DNA from: DASYML01 sp036399835
GTDB taxonomy: Bacteria; Acidobacteriota; Blastocatellia; Pyrinomonadales; Pyrinomonadaceae
Direction of reading: 5' to 3'
Assembly (NCBI GenBank): GCA_036399835.1
Contig: DASWMI010000143.1
Coordinates: forward strand, 1-5,608
Length of the DNA stretch: 5,608 bases
Shown here: positions 1 through 5,608 of the stretch, piece after piece
How the letters are laid out: every line of letters starts with the position of its first letter
Numbering within the stretch: position 1 is the stretch's first letter
The notes under the pieces: generated by a model
The model's input: the letters and a program-made list of their open reading frames with translations, nothing else
Told to the model about the DNA's origin: nothing
Database searches by the model: none
Program-made: the position numbers and the translations under genes

Positions 1-2
1 GT

Positions 3-1076
3 CCCTCCTGCCGTAGTCTCGACACCATCAACCCGGGCCTGAGAAATTCGGCGGCGGGTCTCGGCGGCATCAACTCGGTCGATCCCAACTTCAAGCCACC
101 CGAGAGCTGGCAGTGGAATTTAACCGTCTCGCGCGAGGTGATGAAGAACACGGTCGCTGAAGTCTCTTATATAGGCAACCATGGTCTGCACATCTGGCGC
201 TTAATCAACGGTAACTACAACGACACGCTGCCGCAGTTCCGTGCCAAGATTGTCCATGATTTCGGTCTTAACCCGACTGCCGACCAGGTTGCTCCTTATC
301 GCCGGTTCGTCGGCGTGCCAAATGTGACGAGGGATGAATCAACGGGCGATTCCAACTATCATGCCTTGCAGGTTTGGATCAATCGTCGCTTCTCTGACGG
401 GCTGGCTTTCCAGACCGCTTACACCTGGTCGCACACAATCAGCAACGTTCCGACGCAGTCCTACATCAGCGCCACGACAGATGTCTTCAACTACGATCTG
501 GACAAGGGCAACTCGGACCTTGACCGCAGGCACATGCTCGTCTTTAACGCGACATACGTCCTGCCCGCTTTCAAGAACTGGGGGCCTGTGGCGAATGCCG
601 TGCTTGGCGATTGGCAGTTTAATACGATTGCCTCTTTCCTGAGCGGCACGCCGATTAACGTCCTCTCCGGGGTCAACACAACGGGGCAGACCAGCGCCAC
701 CACGCAGCGACCCAACCTGATTCCGGGAGTGGACCTGTACATACACAACTCGAATGATCCGGTCCAGATTATCAACCCGGCGGCATTTGCCGTTCCTGCC
801 GCGGGGCAGTTCGGCACCCTCGGGCGTAACGTCGTGAGAGGTCCGGGCATTAAGAACGTTGATTTCTCGCTGGCAAAGAACTGGAAAGTCGGTGAGCGTT
901 ATGGCCTACAGTTCCGCGCAGAGATGTTCAATGCCTTCAACTTCGTCAATTTCAGAGCGGGCAATGCCAGCCAGGCAGCCGGTCTGATTATCAACACCCT
1001 CGGCAGTGGTTTTGGACGTGCCACTTCCACCAGAGGCCCACGCGAGATACAGTTCGGCTTAAAGTTCAACTTCTGA
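3..1076 (+). CDS. TonB-dependent receptor, Oar-like, C-terminal part (partial, 5' end outside window)
   Basis: This is the last 357 codons of an outer-membrane beta-barrel receptor. The frame is open from base 3 to the TGA at 1074-1076. The GTG at 138 is internal, because coding sequence with family-like residues (PESWQWNLTVSRE) continues upstream of it. Motifs in fragment numbering are SNYHALQVW (117-125), YTWSH (140-144), DLDRRH (172-177), GDWQFNTIASFLSGTP (202-217), RNVVRGPGIKNVDFSL (275-290) and FRAEMFNAFNFVNF (304-317). The protein ends in FGLKFNF, an aromatic-terminated beta-signal of the kind the BAM machinery recognises. These match the large acidobacterial 'carboxypeptidase regulatory-like domain' TonB receptors related to Oar. 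In that family an N-terminal CarboxypepD_reg-like domain and a plug precede the barrel; neither is in the window. The substrate cannot be told from the sequence. An intrinsic terminator follows 23 bases after the stop. No frameshift is visible. The family call is firm; the ligand is unknown. Confidence 0.9.
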   Translation, partial: PSCRSLDTINPGLRNSAAGLGGINSVDPNFKPPESWQWNLTVSREVMKNTVAEVSYIGNHGLHIWRLINGNYNDTLPQFRAKIVHDFGLNPTADQVAPYRRFVGVPNVTRDESTGDSNYHALQVWINRRFSDGLAFQTAYTWSHTISNVPTQSYISATTDVFNYDLDKGNSDLDRRHMLVFNATYVLPAFKNWGPVANAVLGDWQFNTIASFLSGTPINVLSGVNTTGQTSATTQRPNLIPGVDLYIHNSNDPVQIINPAAFAVPAAGQFGTLGRNVVRGPGIKNVDFSLAKNWKVGERYGLQFRAEMFNAFNFVNFRAGNASQAAGLIINTLGSGFGRATSTRGPREIQFGLKFNF

Positions 1077-1099
1077 TATAGTTCAGCCTAGTTGAATAG

Positions 1100-1143
1100 T
1101 AGACGGAGGGCTTGAAGACTGACGGCCCTCCGTCTAGATTTTT
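1100..1143 (+). terminator. Rho-independent terminator after the TonB receptor gene
   Basis: A perfect 12-bp inverted repeat (1100-1111 with 1125-1136; arm TAGACGGAGGGC) encloses a 13-base loop. It is followed after two bases by TTTTT at 1139-1143. It lies 23 bases past the receptor stop codon and ends 27 bases before the next ATG. The T-run is only on the + side, with no matching A-run before the left arm, so it should stop transcription mainly in the + direction. The next gene therefore probably has its own promoter or relies on read-through. Confidence 0.88.
1112..1140 (+). promoter_or_regulatory. Possible sigma70-type promoter overlapping the terminator
   Basis: TTGAAG at 1112-1117 (4 of 6 matches to TTGACA) is separated by exactly 17 bases from TAGATT at 1135-1140 (4 of 6 to TATAAT). 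Transcription would start near 1147, giving a leader of about 24 bases before the ATG at 1171. The -35-like box lies in the hairpin loop and the -10-like box overlaps the right arm and T-run. Two 4/6 boxes can arise by chance, so this is a weak candidate. It is noted because the terminator leaves little other room for a promoter. Confidence 0.22.
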
Positions 1144-1170
1144 GTTGAGGCTTCAGAAGTCAGGGCAAGC

Positions 1171-3387
1171 ATGCACTTACGTTCGACCCTTCTTCCCCTT
1201 TTATTCCTGCTGGTCGGCTTCCAATCGCCACAAGATTCACTCAGGCGGCATTACGAAACGGCGGAAGCGCACAGGCGCGCGGGCAACCTCGGCGCAGCCG
1301 AAGCCGAATACAGAGCTATCCTGGCCGAAGCTTACTCCAAGCTGGGGAAAATCTATTCGGCTCAAAAGGATTATTCGCAGGCGGTCGCGGCGCTCGAATC
1401 CGCCGCGCTGAATCGGCCCGATGCGCCGGAGGTCTTGATAGATTTAGCGATTGCCTATTTCGAGGCCGGGCAGTACGCGAAGGCCCTCGAACCGCTCGGC
1501 AAAGTCCTGTCGCGTGACCCTCAAAGCACGAGCGCGCATCACATGATGGGCAAGACTTACTTCATGCTCGGCGAGTTTGACAAATCCGCGCGCGAGCTGG
1601 AAGACGCGCTCAAACTCTCGCCGCGCGATTACGATGTCGCCTACACGCTCTCTCTGGCCTATCTCGCGCAACACAAAGTTGGTCCAGCCCGCCAAATTTT
1701 CGACCGTATGCTGGTCGAGCTTGGCGATAAGCCGCAGCTTCGCATCATCTTCGGTCGGGCATATCGGGAGACCGGCTATCTTTCCGAAGCAATCGAAGAG
1801 TTTCAAAAAGCCGTCAAGCTCGACCCCAAATTTCCGCGCGCGCATTACTACCTGGGCGTCACTTACATGCTCAAGGAGGGGGCTGCCAAAGTCAAAGAGG
1901 CGGCGGAAGAGTTTCAGCTTGAGCTGGCGAACCGTCCCGAAGATTTCTACGGCAACTATTATCTGGGGATTGTTTATATCGTCGAGAGAAAGTGGGAGCT
2001 TGCCGTCAGCGCGCTGGAAAAAGCCTCGCGTGTGGACCAGAAAAATCCAGACCCATACTTTTTTCTGGGCCAGGCTTATCAGGGCCTTGAGAAGCACGAG
2101 CAGGCGATTGAGGCTCTCAGAAAATCCATCTCGCTCAACCCATCTCTCAGCCACAACGATTATCAGGTGACGACTGCCCACTATCGTCTCGGCCAGTCTT
2201 TAATCAAGCTCGGTCGCACCGAAGAGGGCGAGAAAGAGCTGAAAATATCATCGGACTTAAAATCGCAGGGCTTCAAAAGAGACCAGGAAAAGACCGCCAC
2301 TTATCTACGCTCATCGAACACGCCGGAGCAGGCAGCCAAATTTCCAGAGTTGCCCACAGAGAGCGGTGTCCTGGTCCAGTCTGACGCGCCGGATAAGAAA
2401 ACCGGCGAAGAACTCAGGACGAGCGCCGCTTACTACGCCAAAGTGGTTGCCAGCGCGCACAATAATATAGGTTTGCTGCGCGCCGAGCAGCAGGACTTTC
2501 GCCTGGCCGCGGAGCAATTTGCTCTGGCCGCGCGGTGGAATCCGCAACTCGACGGCGTTAACCTTAACCGTGCGCTCGCCGCTTTCAAATCCGAGTGGTA
2601 CAAGATCGCCATCCCGCTGCTCGAAGCCGAATTGAAAGCCAACCCAAACAGTATCGCTGTCAAAAAACTTCTGGGCCAGAGCTATTTCATGACGGAAGAT
2701 TACGCGCGCGCCTCCGCTCTTTTGACTGATGTCATCTCCACCACCCCTGGCGAAGTTGGCCTCTACTACATGCTCTCGCTTTCGCTCATCAAGCAGGGAA
2801 AAAAAGAGATGGCCGACCGCGTCATCAAGCAGATGGTCTTGATGGGCGGCCAAAACCCGCAGCTACACATCCTGCTCGGGCAGGCATACTACGCGCAGGG
2901 CGAGACGCCGCGCGCACTCGAAGAGTTGCAGGCAGCTTTAAAACTCGACGCCAGGGTGCGAATGGCGCATTACTATTCGGGGCTTATTTATCTCAAGATG
3001 GGAAAGCTCGACGAGGCCGCGCGTGAGTTTGAGGCAGAGCTTGGCATCAATCCTGATGACATTCAGGCCAGATATAATCTGGCCTTCGTTCTACTCACGC
3101 ACCAGCAGACCGAGCGCGGACTGAGGTTGATGAGAGATGTCGTCAGGCTCAAGCCGGATTTCGCCGATGCCTATTACGAGCTGGGCAAGGCTCTGCTCCA
3201 GAAGGGCGAGATTAAGGAGGCCGTCGAGAGCCTCGAAACAGCCGTCAGGCTTGGTCCGGAAAAGCCTCACGTACATTACCAGCTAGGGCGCGCTTATCTG
3301 ACCGCCGGGCGCAAGGCAGAAGGCGAAAGCCAACTGGAAATCTCCAGGACGCTCAAAGAGAAAGAGCGAAAGCAGAGCACTCCATAA
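1171..3387 (+). CDS. Exported tetratricopeptide-repeat protein, internally duplicated
   Basis: A 738-residue protein made almost wholly of TPR helix pairs, expected to be a protein-protein interaction scaffold outside the cytoplasm. Residues 1-19 form a basic then hydrophobic export signal (MHLRSTLLPLLFLLVGFQS). No lipobox cysteine or clear AxA cleavage site is seen, so it may stay as an anchor. TPR block 1 covers about residues 24-365, a TPR-poor polar linker about 366-416, and TPR block 2 about 417-731. Typical repeats are AHYYLGVTYML (224-234) and ADAYYELGKALLQKGEIKEA (665-684). The two blocks are homologous (see the repeat entries). ATG 1171 is the only sensible start: an in-frame TAG at 1135-1137 lies upstream with no other start codon between. 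The ribosome site is weak (AGGG at 1162-1165). The stop TAA is six bases before the next gene, which implies co-transcription. No enzymatic motif is seen; the partner is unknown, the CRTAC1 neighbour being an obvious candidate. Confidence 0.9.
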   Translation: MHLRSTLLPLLFLLVGFQSPQDSLRRHYETAEAHRRAGNLGAAEAEYRAILAEAYSKLGKIYSAQKDYSQAVAALESAALNRPDAPEVLIDLAIAYFEAGQYAKALEPLGKVLSRDPQSTSAHHMMGKTYFMLGEFDKSARELEDALKLSPRDYDVAYTLSLAYLAQHKVGPARQIFDRMLVELGDKPQLRIIFGRAYRETGYLSEAIEEFQKAVKLDPKFPRAHYYLGVTYMLKEGAAKVKEAAEEFQLELANRPEDFYGNYYLGIVYIVERKWELAVSALEKASRVDQKNPDPYFFLGQAYQGLEKHEQAIEALRKSISLNPSLSHNDYQVTTAHYRLGQSLIKLGRTEEGEKELKISSDLKSQGFKRDQEKTATYLRSSNTPEQAAKFPELPTESGVLVQSDAPDKKTGEELRTSAAYYAKVVASAHNNIGLLRAEQQDFRLAAEQFALAARWNPQLDGVNLNRALAAFKSEWYKIAIPLLEAELKANPNSIAVKKLLGQSYFMTEDYARASALLTDVISTTPGEVGLYYMLSLSLIKQGKKEMADRVIKQMVLMGGQNPQLHILLGQAYYAQGETPRALEELQAALKLDARVRMAHYYSGLIYLKMGKLDEAAREFEAELGINPDDIQARYNLAFVLLTHQQTERGLRLMRDVVRLKPDFADAYYELGKALLQKGEIKEAVESLETAVRLGPEKPHVHYQLGRAYLTAGRKAEGESQLEISRTLKEKERKQSTP
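1303..2265 (+). repeat. First copy of an intragenic TPR-block duplication
   Basis: This covers residues 45-365 of the exported TPR protein. It aligns with residues 420-731 of the same protein. From residue 46 to about 235 the offset is a constant 375 residues with no gap. Examples are PQLRIIFGRAY (188-198) against PQLHILLGQAY (563-573), and AHYYLG (224-229) against AHYYSG (599-604). This copy carries about 10 extra residues (around 236-240 and 326-335), after which the offset falls to 365. The homology is visible at protein level only, so the duplication is old. Confidence 0.75.
2428..3363 (+). repeat. Second copy of the intragenic TPR-block duplication
   Basis: This covers residues 420-731 of the exported TPR protein. 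Matches to the first copy include YFM (505-507 to 130-132), LSL (535-537 to 160-162), KLD (591-593 to 216-218) and a shared end cap. In the cap, HYQLGRAYLTAGR (702-714) corresponds to HYRLGQSLIKLGR (337-349). Both copies open with a short segment (YYAKVVASAHNNIG at 421-434; EYRAILAEAYSKLG at 46-59) in which helix runs into helix without the usual inter-repeat turn. Confidence 0.75.
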
Positions 3388-3393
3388 GCTTTC

Positions 3394-5112
3394 GTGAGGT
3401 ACTCAGTTTTGCCTGCAAGGACATTTCGTTTCATCTCGCCGCTCATCATCCTGGCGCTTTCAATCTCATTTCCGCTCGCAAGTCTCGCCGTTGTAGAGGT
3501 CCGCTTCACGGATATTACGGCTGAGGCCAGGATAACTTTCAAACATGTCGCCTCGCCTGAAAAGAAGTACCTGGTCGAGTCCATGAGCGGCGGGCTGGCC
3601 CTCTTCGATTACGACAGGGACGGCTACCAGGACATCTATTTCGTCAACTCGCTCTCGGTTGACCTCTTGAAATCCGGCGAGAAGACCAGAAGCGCTCTCT
3701 ATCACAACAACGGCGACGGCACCTTTACGGACGCGACCGAGAGAGCCGGTGTCGGCGACATCGGCTGGGGCATGGGAGCGGCTGTCGGCGACTACAATAA
3801 CGATGGCTTTGACGATCTCTACGTGACCTGCCTCGGTCAAAACCATCTCTTCAAAAATAACAGCAACTCTACCTTTACGGATGTCACCAAAACGGCGGGC
3901 GTCGCAGACCCGCGCTGGTCCACAGGCGCTGCCTTCCTGGATTACGATAACGATGGCAGGCTGGACCTCTTCGTCGCCAACTACGTGGATTTCGACATCA
4001 AGAATTTGCCGGAGTTCGGTAAAGACAAGACCTGCCAGTATAAAGGAATTCCAGTGCAGTGCGGCCCGAGGGGGATGCCCGGGGCGGGCGATTCGCTCTA
4101 TCACAACAACGGCGACGGGACTTTCACAGAGGTCTCGAAAAAAGCCGGTCTCGAAGACCCCAACGGCTACTTCGGGATGGGCGTTATTTGCAGCGACTTT
4201 GACGAAGACGGATGGATGGATATTTTTGTCGCCAACGATTCATCGCCGAACTTTCTCTATCACAACAGGGGAGACGGAACATTCAAAGAGATAGGATTTA
4301 CTTCCGGCACGGCGGTCAACGAGAATGGGAGCGAGCAGGGCAGCATGGGCGTCACCGTCGGCGATTACGACCACGACGGCAAACTTGACATCTTTGTCTC
4401 CAACTTCGTTGACGAATACAACACGCTCTATCACGGCGAAGGCCGACTCGGCTTCGCAGATGTCTCATACGCCGCCAAGCTCGCCGCCATCAGTTATCCT
4501 TACGTCGGATGGGGGACCAAGTTTTTCGACTATGACAACGACGGGTGGGTGGACCTCTTTATCGCCAACGGTCATGTTTACCCGCAGCTCGAAAATTATC
4601 GCCAGCGCAAGCTGGTCCATAAAAATAACCGCGACGGAACTTTCACGGAAGTCGCCGAACAGCTCGGCGCGCCGCTTCTGGAAAAGCGCGCCAGCCGTGG
4701 TGTCGCCTTCGGAGATATAGATAACGATGGCGACGTTGACCTAATCATCGCGGACCTTGACGGCCCGGCCCAACTGCTCCGCACAGACCTCTCCAACAAC
4801 AACAATTCCGTGCTCATTAAAACCGTGGGAGTAAAGAGCAATCGCGCGGGGATAGGGGCGCGCGTCAAAATCGTTTCCGGGAATTTAACGCAAGTAGAAG
4901 AGGTCCACAGCGGCGGCAGCTATATCTCGCAAAGCGATCTGAGACTTCATTTCGGTCTTGAGAAGCGGACCAGAATTGATCTGATAGAGATACGCTGGCC
5001 GAGCGGCACGGTTGATAGGGTGACCAACGCGAATGTGAACAAGATACTGACAGTTAAAGAGGGTCAGGGTATCATCGAGCAGAAGGATTTCAGGAATCTC
5101 TCGCGGCGTTGA
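3394..5112 (+). CDS. Secreted CRTAC1-family protein (FG-GAP/VCBS propeller plus ASPIC/UnbV domain)
   Basis: A 572-residue protein resembling the bacterial relatives of the animal cartilage acidic protein CRTAC1. The bacterial family's function is not established; an extracellular calcium-binding adhesion or interaction role is inferred. Residues 1-32 are a signal peptide (R2, R9, R12; hydrophobic 13-28; likely cut after SLA). Seven calcium-loop motifs of the DxDxDG type start at residues 72, 133, 183, 268, 324, 379 and 441; one reads DYNNDG. The spacing suggests a beta-propeller. Between motifs 3 and 4 lies the family segment CQYKGIPVQCGPRGMPG (214-230), whose two cysteines may form a disulphide. 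The ASPIC/UnbV domain spans about 469-556, with NRAGIGAR (483-490), GGSYISQSD (507-515), HFGL (519-522) and IRWPSG (533-538). GTG 3394 is the first start codon after the previous stop. The gap is six bases in the same frame, with no clear Shine-Dalgarno, so translational coupling is likely. Confidence 0.93.
   Translation: MRYSVLPARTFRFISPLIILALSISFPLASLAVVEVRFTDITAEARITFKHVASPEKKYLVESMSGGLALFDYDRDGYQDIYFVNSLSVDLLKSGEKTRSALYHNNGDGTFTDATERAGVGDIGWGMGAAVGDYNNDGFDDLYVTCLGQNHLFKNNSNSTFTDVTKTAGVADPRWSTGAAFLDYDNDGRLDLFVANYVDFDIKNLPEFGKDKTCQYKGIPVQCGPRGMPGAGDSLYHNNGDGTFTEVSKKAGLEDPNGYFGMGVICSDFDEDGWMDIFVANDSSPNFLYHNRGDGTFKEIGFTSGTAVNENGSEQGSMGVTVGDYDHDGKLDIFVSNFVDEYNTLYHGEGRLGFADVSYAAKLAAISYPYVGWGTKFFDYDNDGWVDLFIANGHVYPQLENYRQRKLVHKNNRDGTFTEVAEQLGAPLLEKRASRGVAFGDIDNDGDVDLIIADLDGPAQLLRTDLSNNNNSVLIKTVGVKSNRAGIGARVKIVSGNLTQVEEVHSGGSYISQSDLRLHFGLEKRTRIDLIEIRWPSGTVDRVTNANVNKILTVKEGQGIIEQKDFRNLSRR
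3697..3719 (+). repeat. 23-bp exact direct repeat within the CRTAC1-like gene, copy 1
   Basis: This sequence recurs unchanged at 4096-4118, 399 bases (133 codons) later and in the same frame. It encodes the blade motif LYHNNGDG at residues 102-109. It reflects repeated propeller blades with similar codon choice and is not a mobile or regulatory element. Confidence 0.8.
4096..4118 (+). repeat. 23-bp exact direct repeat within the CRTAC1-like gene, copy 2
   Basis: Second copy of the exact repeat at 3697-3719, encoding LYHNNGDG at residues 235-242. A diverged relative starts near 4256 (LYHNRGDG, residues 288-295). The exact identity over 23 bases leaves room for occasional recombination between blades. 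Confidence 0.8.
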
Positions 5113-5233
5113 TTTCGACGATGAGCTTATGAAACGCGGCAACTCAACACGGAAACGCTTGGGACACCGGGAGCAGACGAAAGCTGGCGTATCGTTCAAC
5201 CCTCTCTGCTTCCTGCGTGTGCTCTCTGCCCCC
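5113..5233 (+). other. Spacer between the CRTAC1-like gene and the second TPR gene
   Basis: 121 bases with no hairpin-plus-T-run terminator and no convincing promoter, which fits continued transcription into the next gene. The last part (about 5199-5233) is rich in C and T, with CTCTCTGCTTCCTGC followed by GTGCTCTCTGCC. The frame of the downstream gene is open throughout, and an in-frame ATG at 5129 could make most of this spacer coding. The encoded stretch (KRGNSTRKRLGHREQ, then NPLCFLRVLSAP) does not look like a normal export-signal start, so it is treated here as non-coding. Confidence 0.5.
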
Positions 5234-5608
5234 ATGTTGAATCGCGGGCTGCTCTCTCTGCAAGCCGTCCTCGCGCTTCTCTTCATGCTGGCTGCACACA
5301 CCGCACAGGCCCAGGAGAACAGAGCTTCGGGGCGGCTCGAACGCGCGGCGGCGCTCATCAGCGATAATCGGACCGCAGAGGCAGAGCAGCAGTTAAATGA
5401 GCTGCTCAAAGGTAAGCCTGACGATGCTCTCGCGCTCAATCTGCTCGGCACTATCCGAGCCAAGCAGGGCAGGATGGATGAAGCTGAAGCTCTTTTCTCG
5501 CGCGCCGTCCGTCTTGATAAAGAGTTGATCGGGGCGCACATGAATCTGGCCTATCTCTATTTGCTCAAGGGCCTGCCGGATAAAACAGCTTTCGAGCTAA
5601 AGGAAGTG
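5234..5608 (+). CDS. Second exported tetratricopeptide-repeat protein, N-terminal part (partial, runs off window)
   Basis: The first 125 codons of a TPR protein whose 3' end lies beyond the window. Residues 1-26 are a clear signal peptide: MLNR, a hydrophobic stretch rich in L and A, and a cut after AQA. TPR-like pairs follow at about 33-66, 67-100 (ALNLLGTIRAKQGRMDEAEALFSRAVRLD) and 101 onward (AHMNLAYLYLLKG). The role is inferred to be an exported interaction scaffold; no catalytic motif is visible in this part. ATG 5234 is chosen because it places the signal peptide at the N terminus. The in-frame ATG at 5129 would add 35 mostly polar and basic residues but sits only 16 bases after the CRTAC1 stop, so it cannot be excluded. 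Neither start has a good Shine-Dalgarno. Spacing and strand suggest the same operon as the two genes before it. The full protein may carry another domain after the repeats. Confidence 0.85.
   Translation, partial: MLNRGLLSLQAVLALLFMLAAHTAQAQENRASGRLERAAALISDNRTAEAEQQLNELLKGKPDDALALNLLGTIRAKQGRMDEAEALFSRAVRLDKELIGAHMNLAYLYLLKGLPDKTAFELKEV

Noticed and set aside
138..1076. GTG at 138 as the real start of the receptor gene
   Set aside because: The same frame stays open to the window edge and encodes conserved receptor residues before it, so the gene is 5'-truncated by the window, not short.
1151..1159. Small palindrome CTTCAGAAG before the TPR start
   Set aside because: A 4-bp arm with a one-base centre is too short to be meaningful as a hairpin or as an operator without further copies.
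1112..1411. 99-codon + strand open frame starting in the terminator loop
   Set aside because: It starts inside the terminator hairpin and then overlaps the TPR gene out of frame. The translation is low-complexity and basic.
1444..2181. Long open frame of 245 codons on the - strand
   Set aside because: It lies wholly inside the well-supported TPR gene, and its translation shows no recognisable domain. It is a shadow of biased codon use on the + strand.
3466..4104. 212-codon open frame on the - strand
   Set aside because: It is antisense to the CRTAC1-like gene. Its valine- and isoleucine-rich repeats (such as AIVIVI) are the reverse complement of the DxDxDG-coding repeats, not an independent gene.
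3697..4118. Exact 23-bp repeats as a possible CRISPR or recombination site
   Set aside because: There are only two exact copies, 399 bases apart, in frame and encoding the same propeller motif. They are coding repeats.
4885..5541. 218-codon open frame on the - strand across the gene junction
   Set aside because: It overlaps the ASPIC/UnbV coding end and the second TPR gene's signal peptide and repeats, both clearly coding on the + strand. The translation is serine/arginine-rich with no family likeness.

Overview
The window reads as a piece of an Acidobacteriota-type chromosome, possibly Blastocatellia-like. This is inferred from gene content: an Oar-like TonB-dependent outer-membrane receptor with the acidobacterial motif set, followed by secreted tetratricopeptide-repeat (TPR) proteins and a CRTAC1-family FG-GAP/ASPIC-UnbV protein. 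Base composition is moderately GC-rich. No rRNA, tRNA, insertion sequence, CRISPR array or phage gene is visible. All four genes lie on the + strand.

Layout. (1) Bases 3-1076 hold the C-terminal 357 residues of the TonB-dependent receptor; its start lies upstream of the window. (2) Bases 1077-1170 hold a strong intrinsic terminator (12-bp stem plus five T) and a possible weak promoter overlapping it. (3) Bases 1171-3387 encode a 738-residue exported TPR protein made of two homologous halves. (4) Bases 3394-5112 encode a 572-residue secreted CRTAC1-like protein with seven calcium-loop motifs and a C-terminal ASPIC/UnbV domain. It begins at GTG six bases after the TPR gene's stop, in the same reading frame. 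(5) Bases 5113-5233 are a short spacer with a pyrimidine-rich end and no terminator. (6) From 5234 (or 5129) to the window edge runs the start of a second exported TPR protein, cut by the window end.

The three genes after the terminator look like one operon. All three products carry export signals, so they would act in the periplasm, at the outer membrane or outside the cell. The TPR proteins would be scaffolds for protein-protein contacts and the CRTAC1 protein a calcium-stabilised beta-propeller. The receptor gene is separated by a terminator, so it is a neighbour and not clearly co-transcribed. The biochemical role of this TPR-CRTAC1-TPR set is not known to me. The most notable direct observations are the tandem duplication inside the first TPR protein (constant 375-residue offset over about 190 residues) and the single in-frame stop separating it from the CRTAC1 gene.
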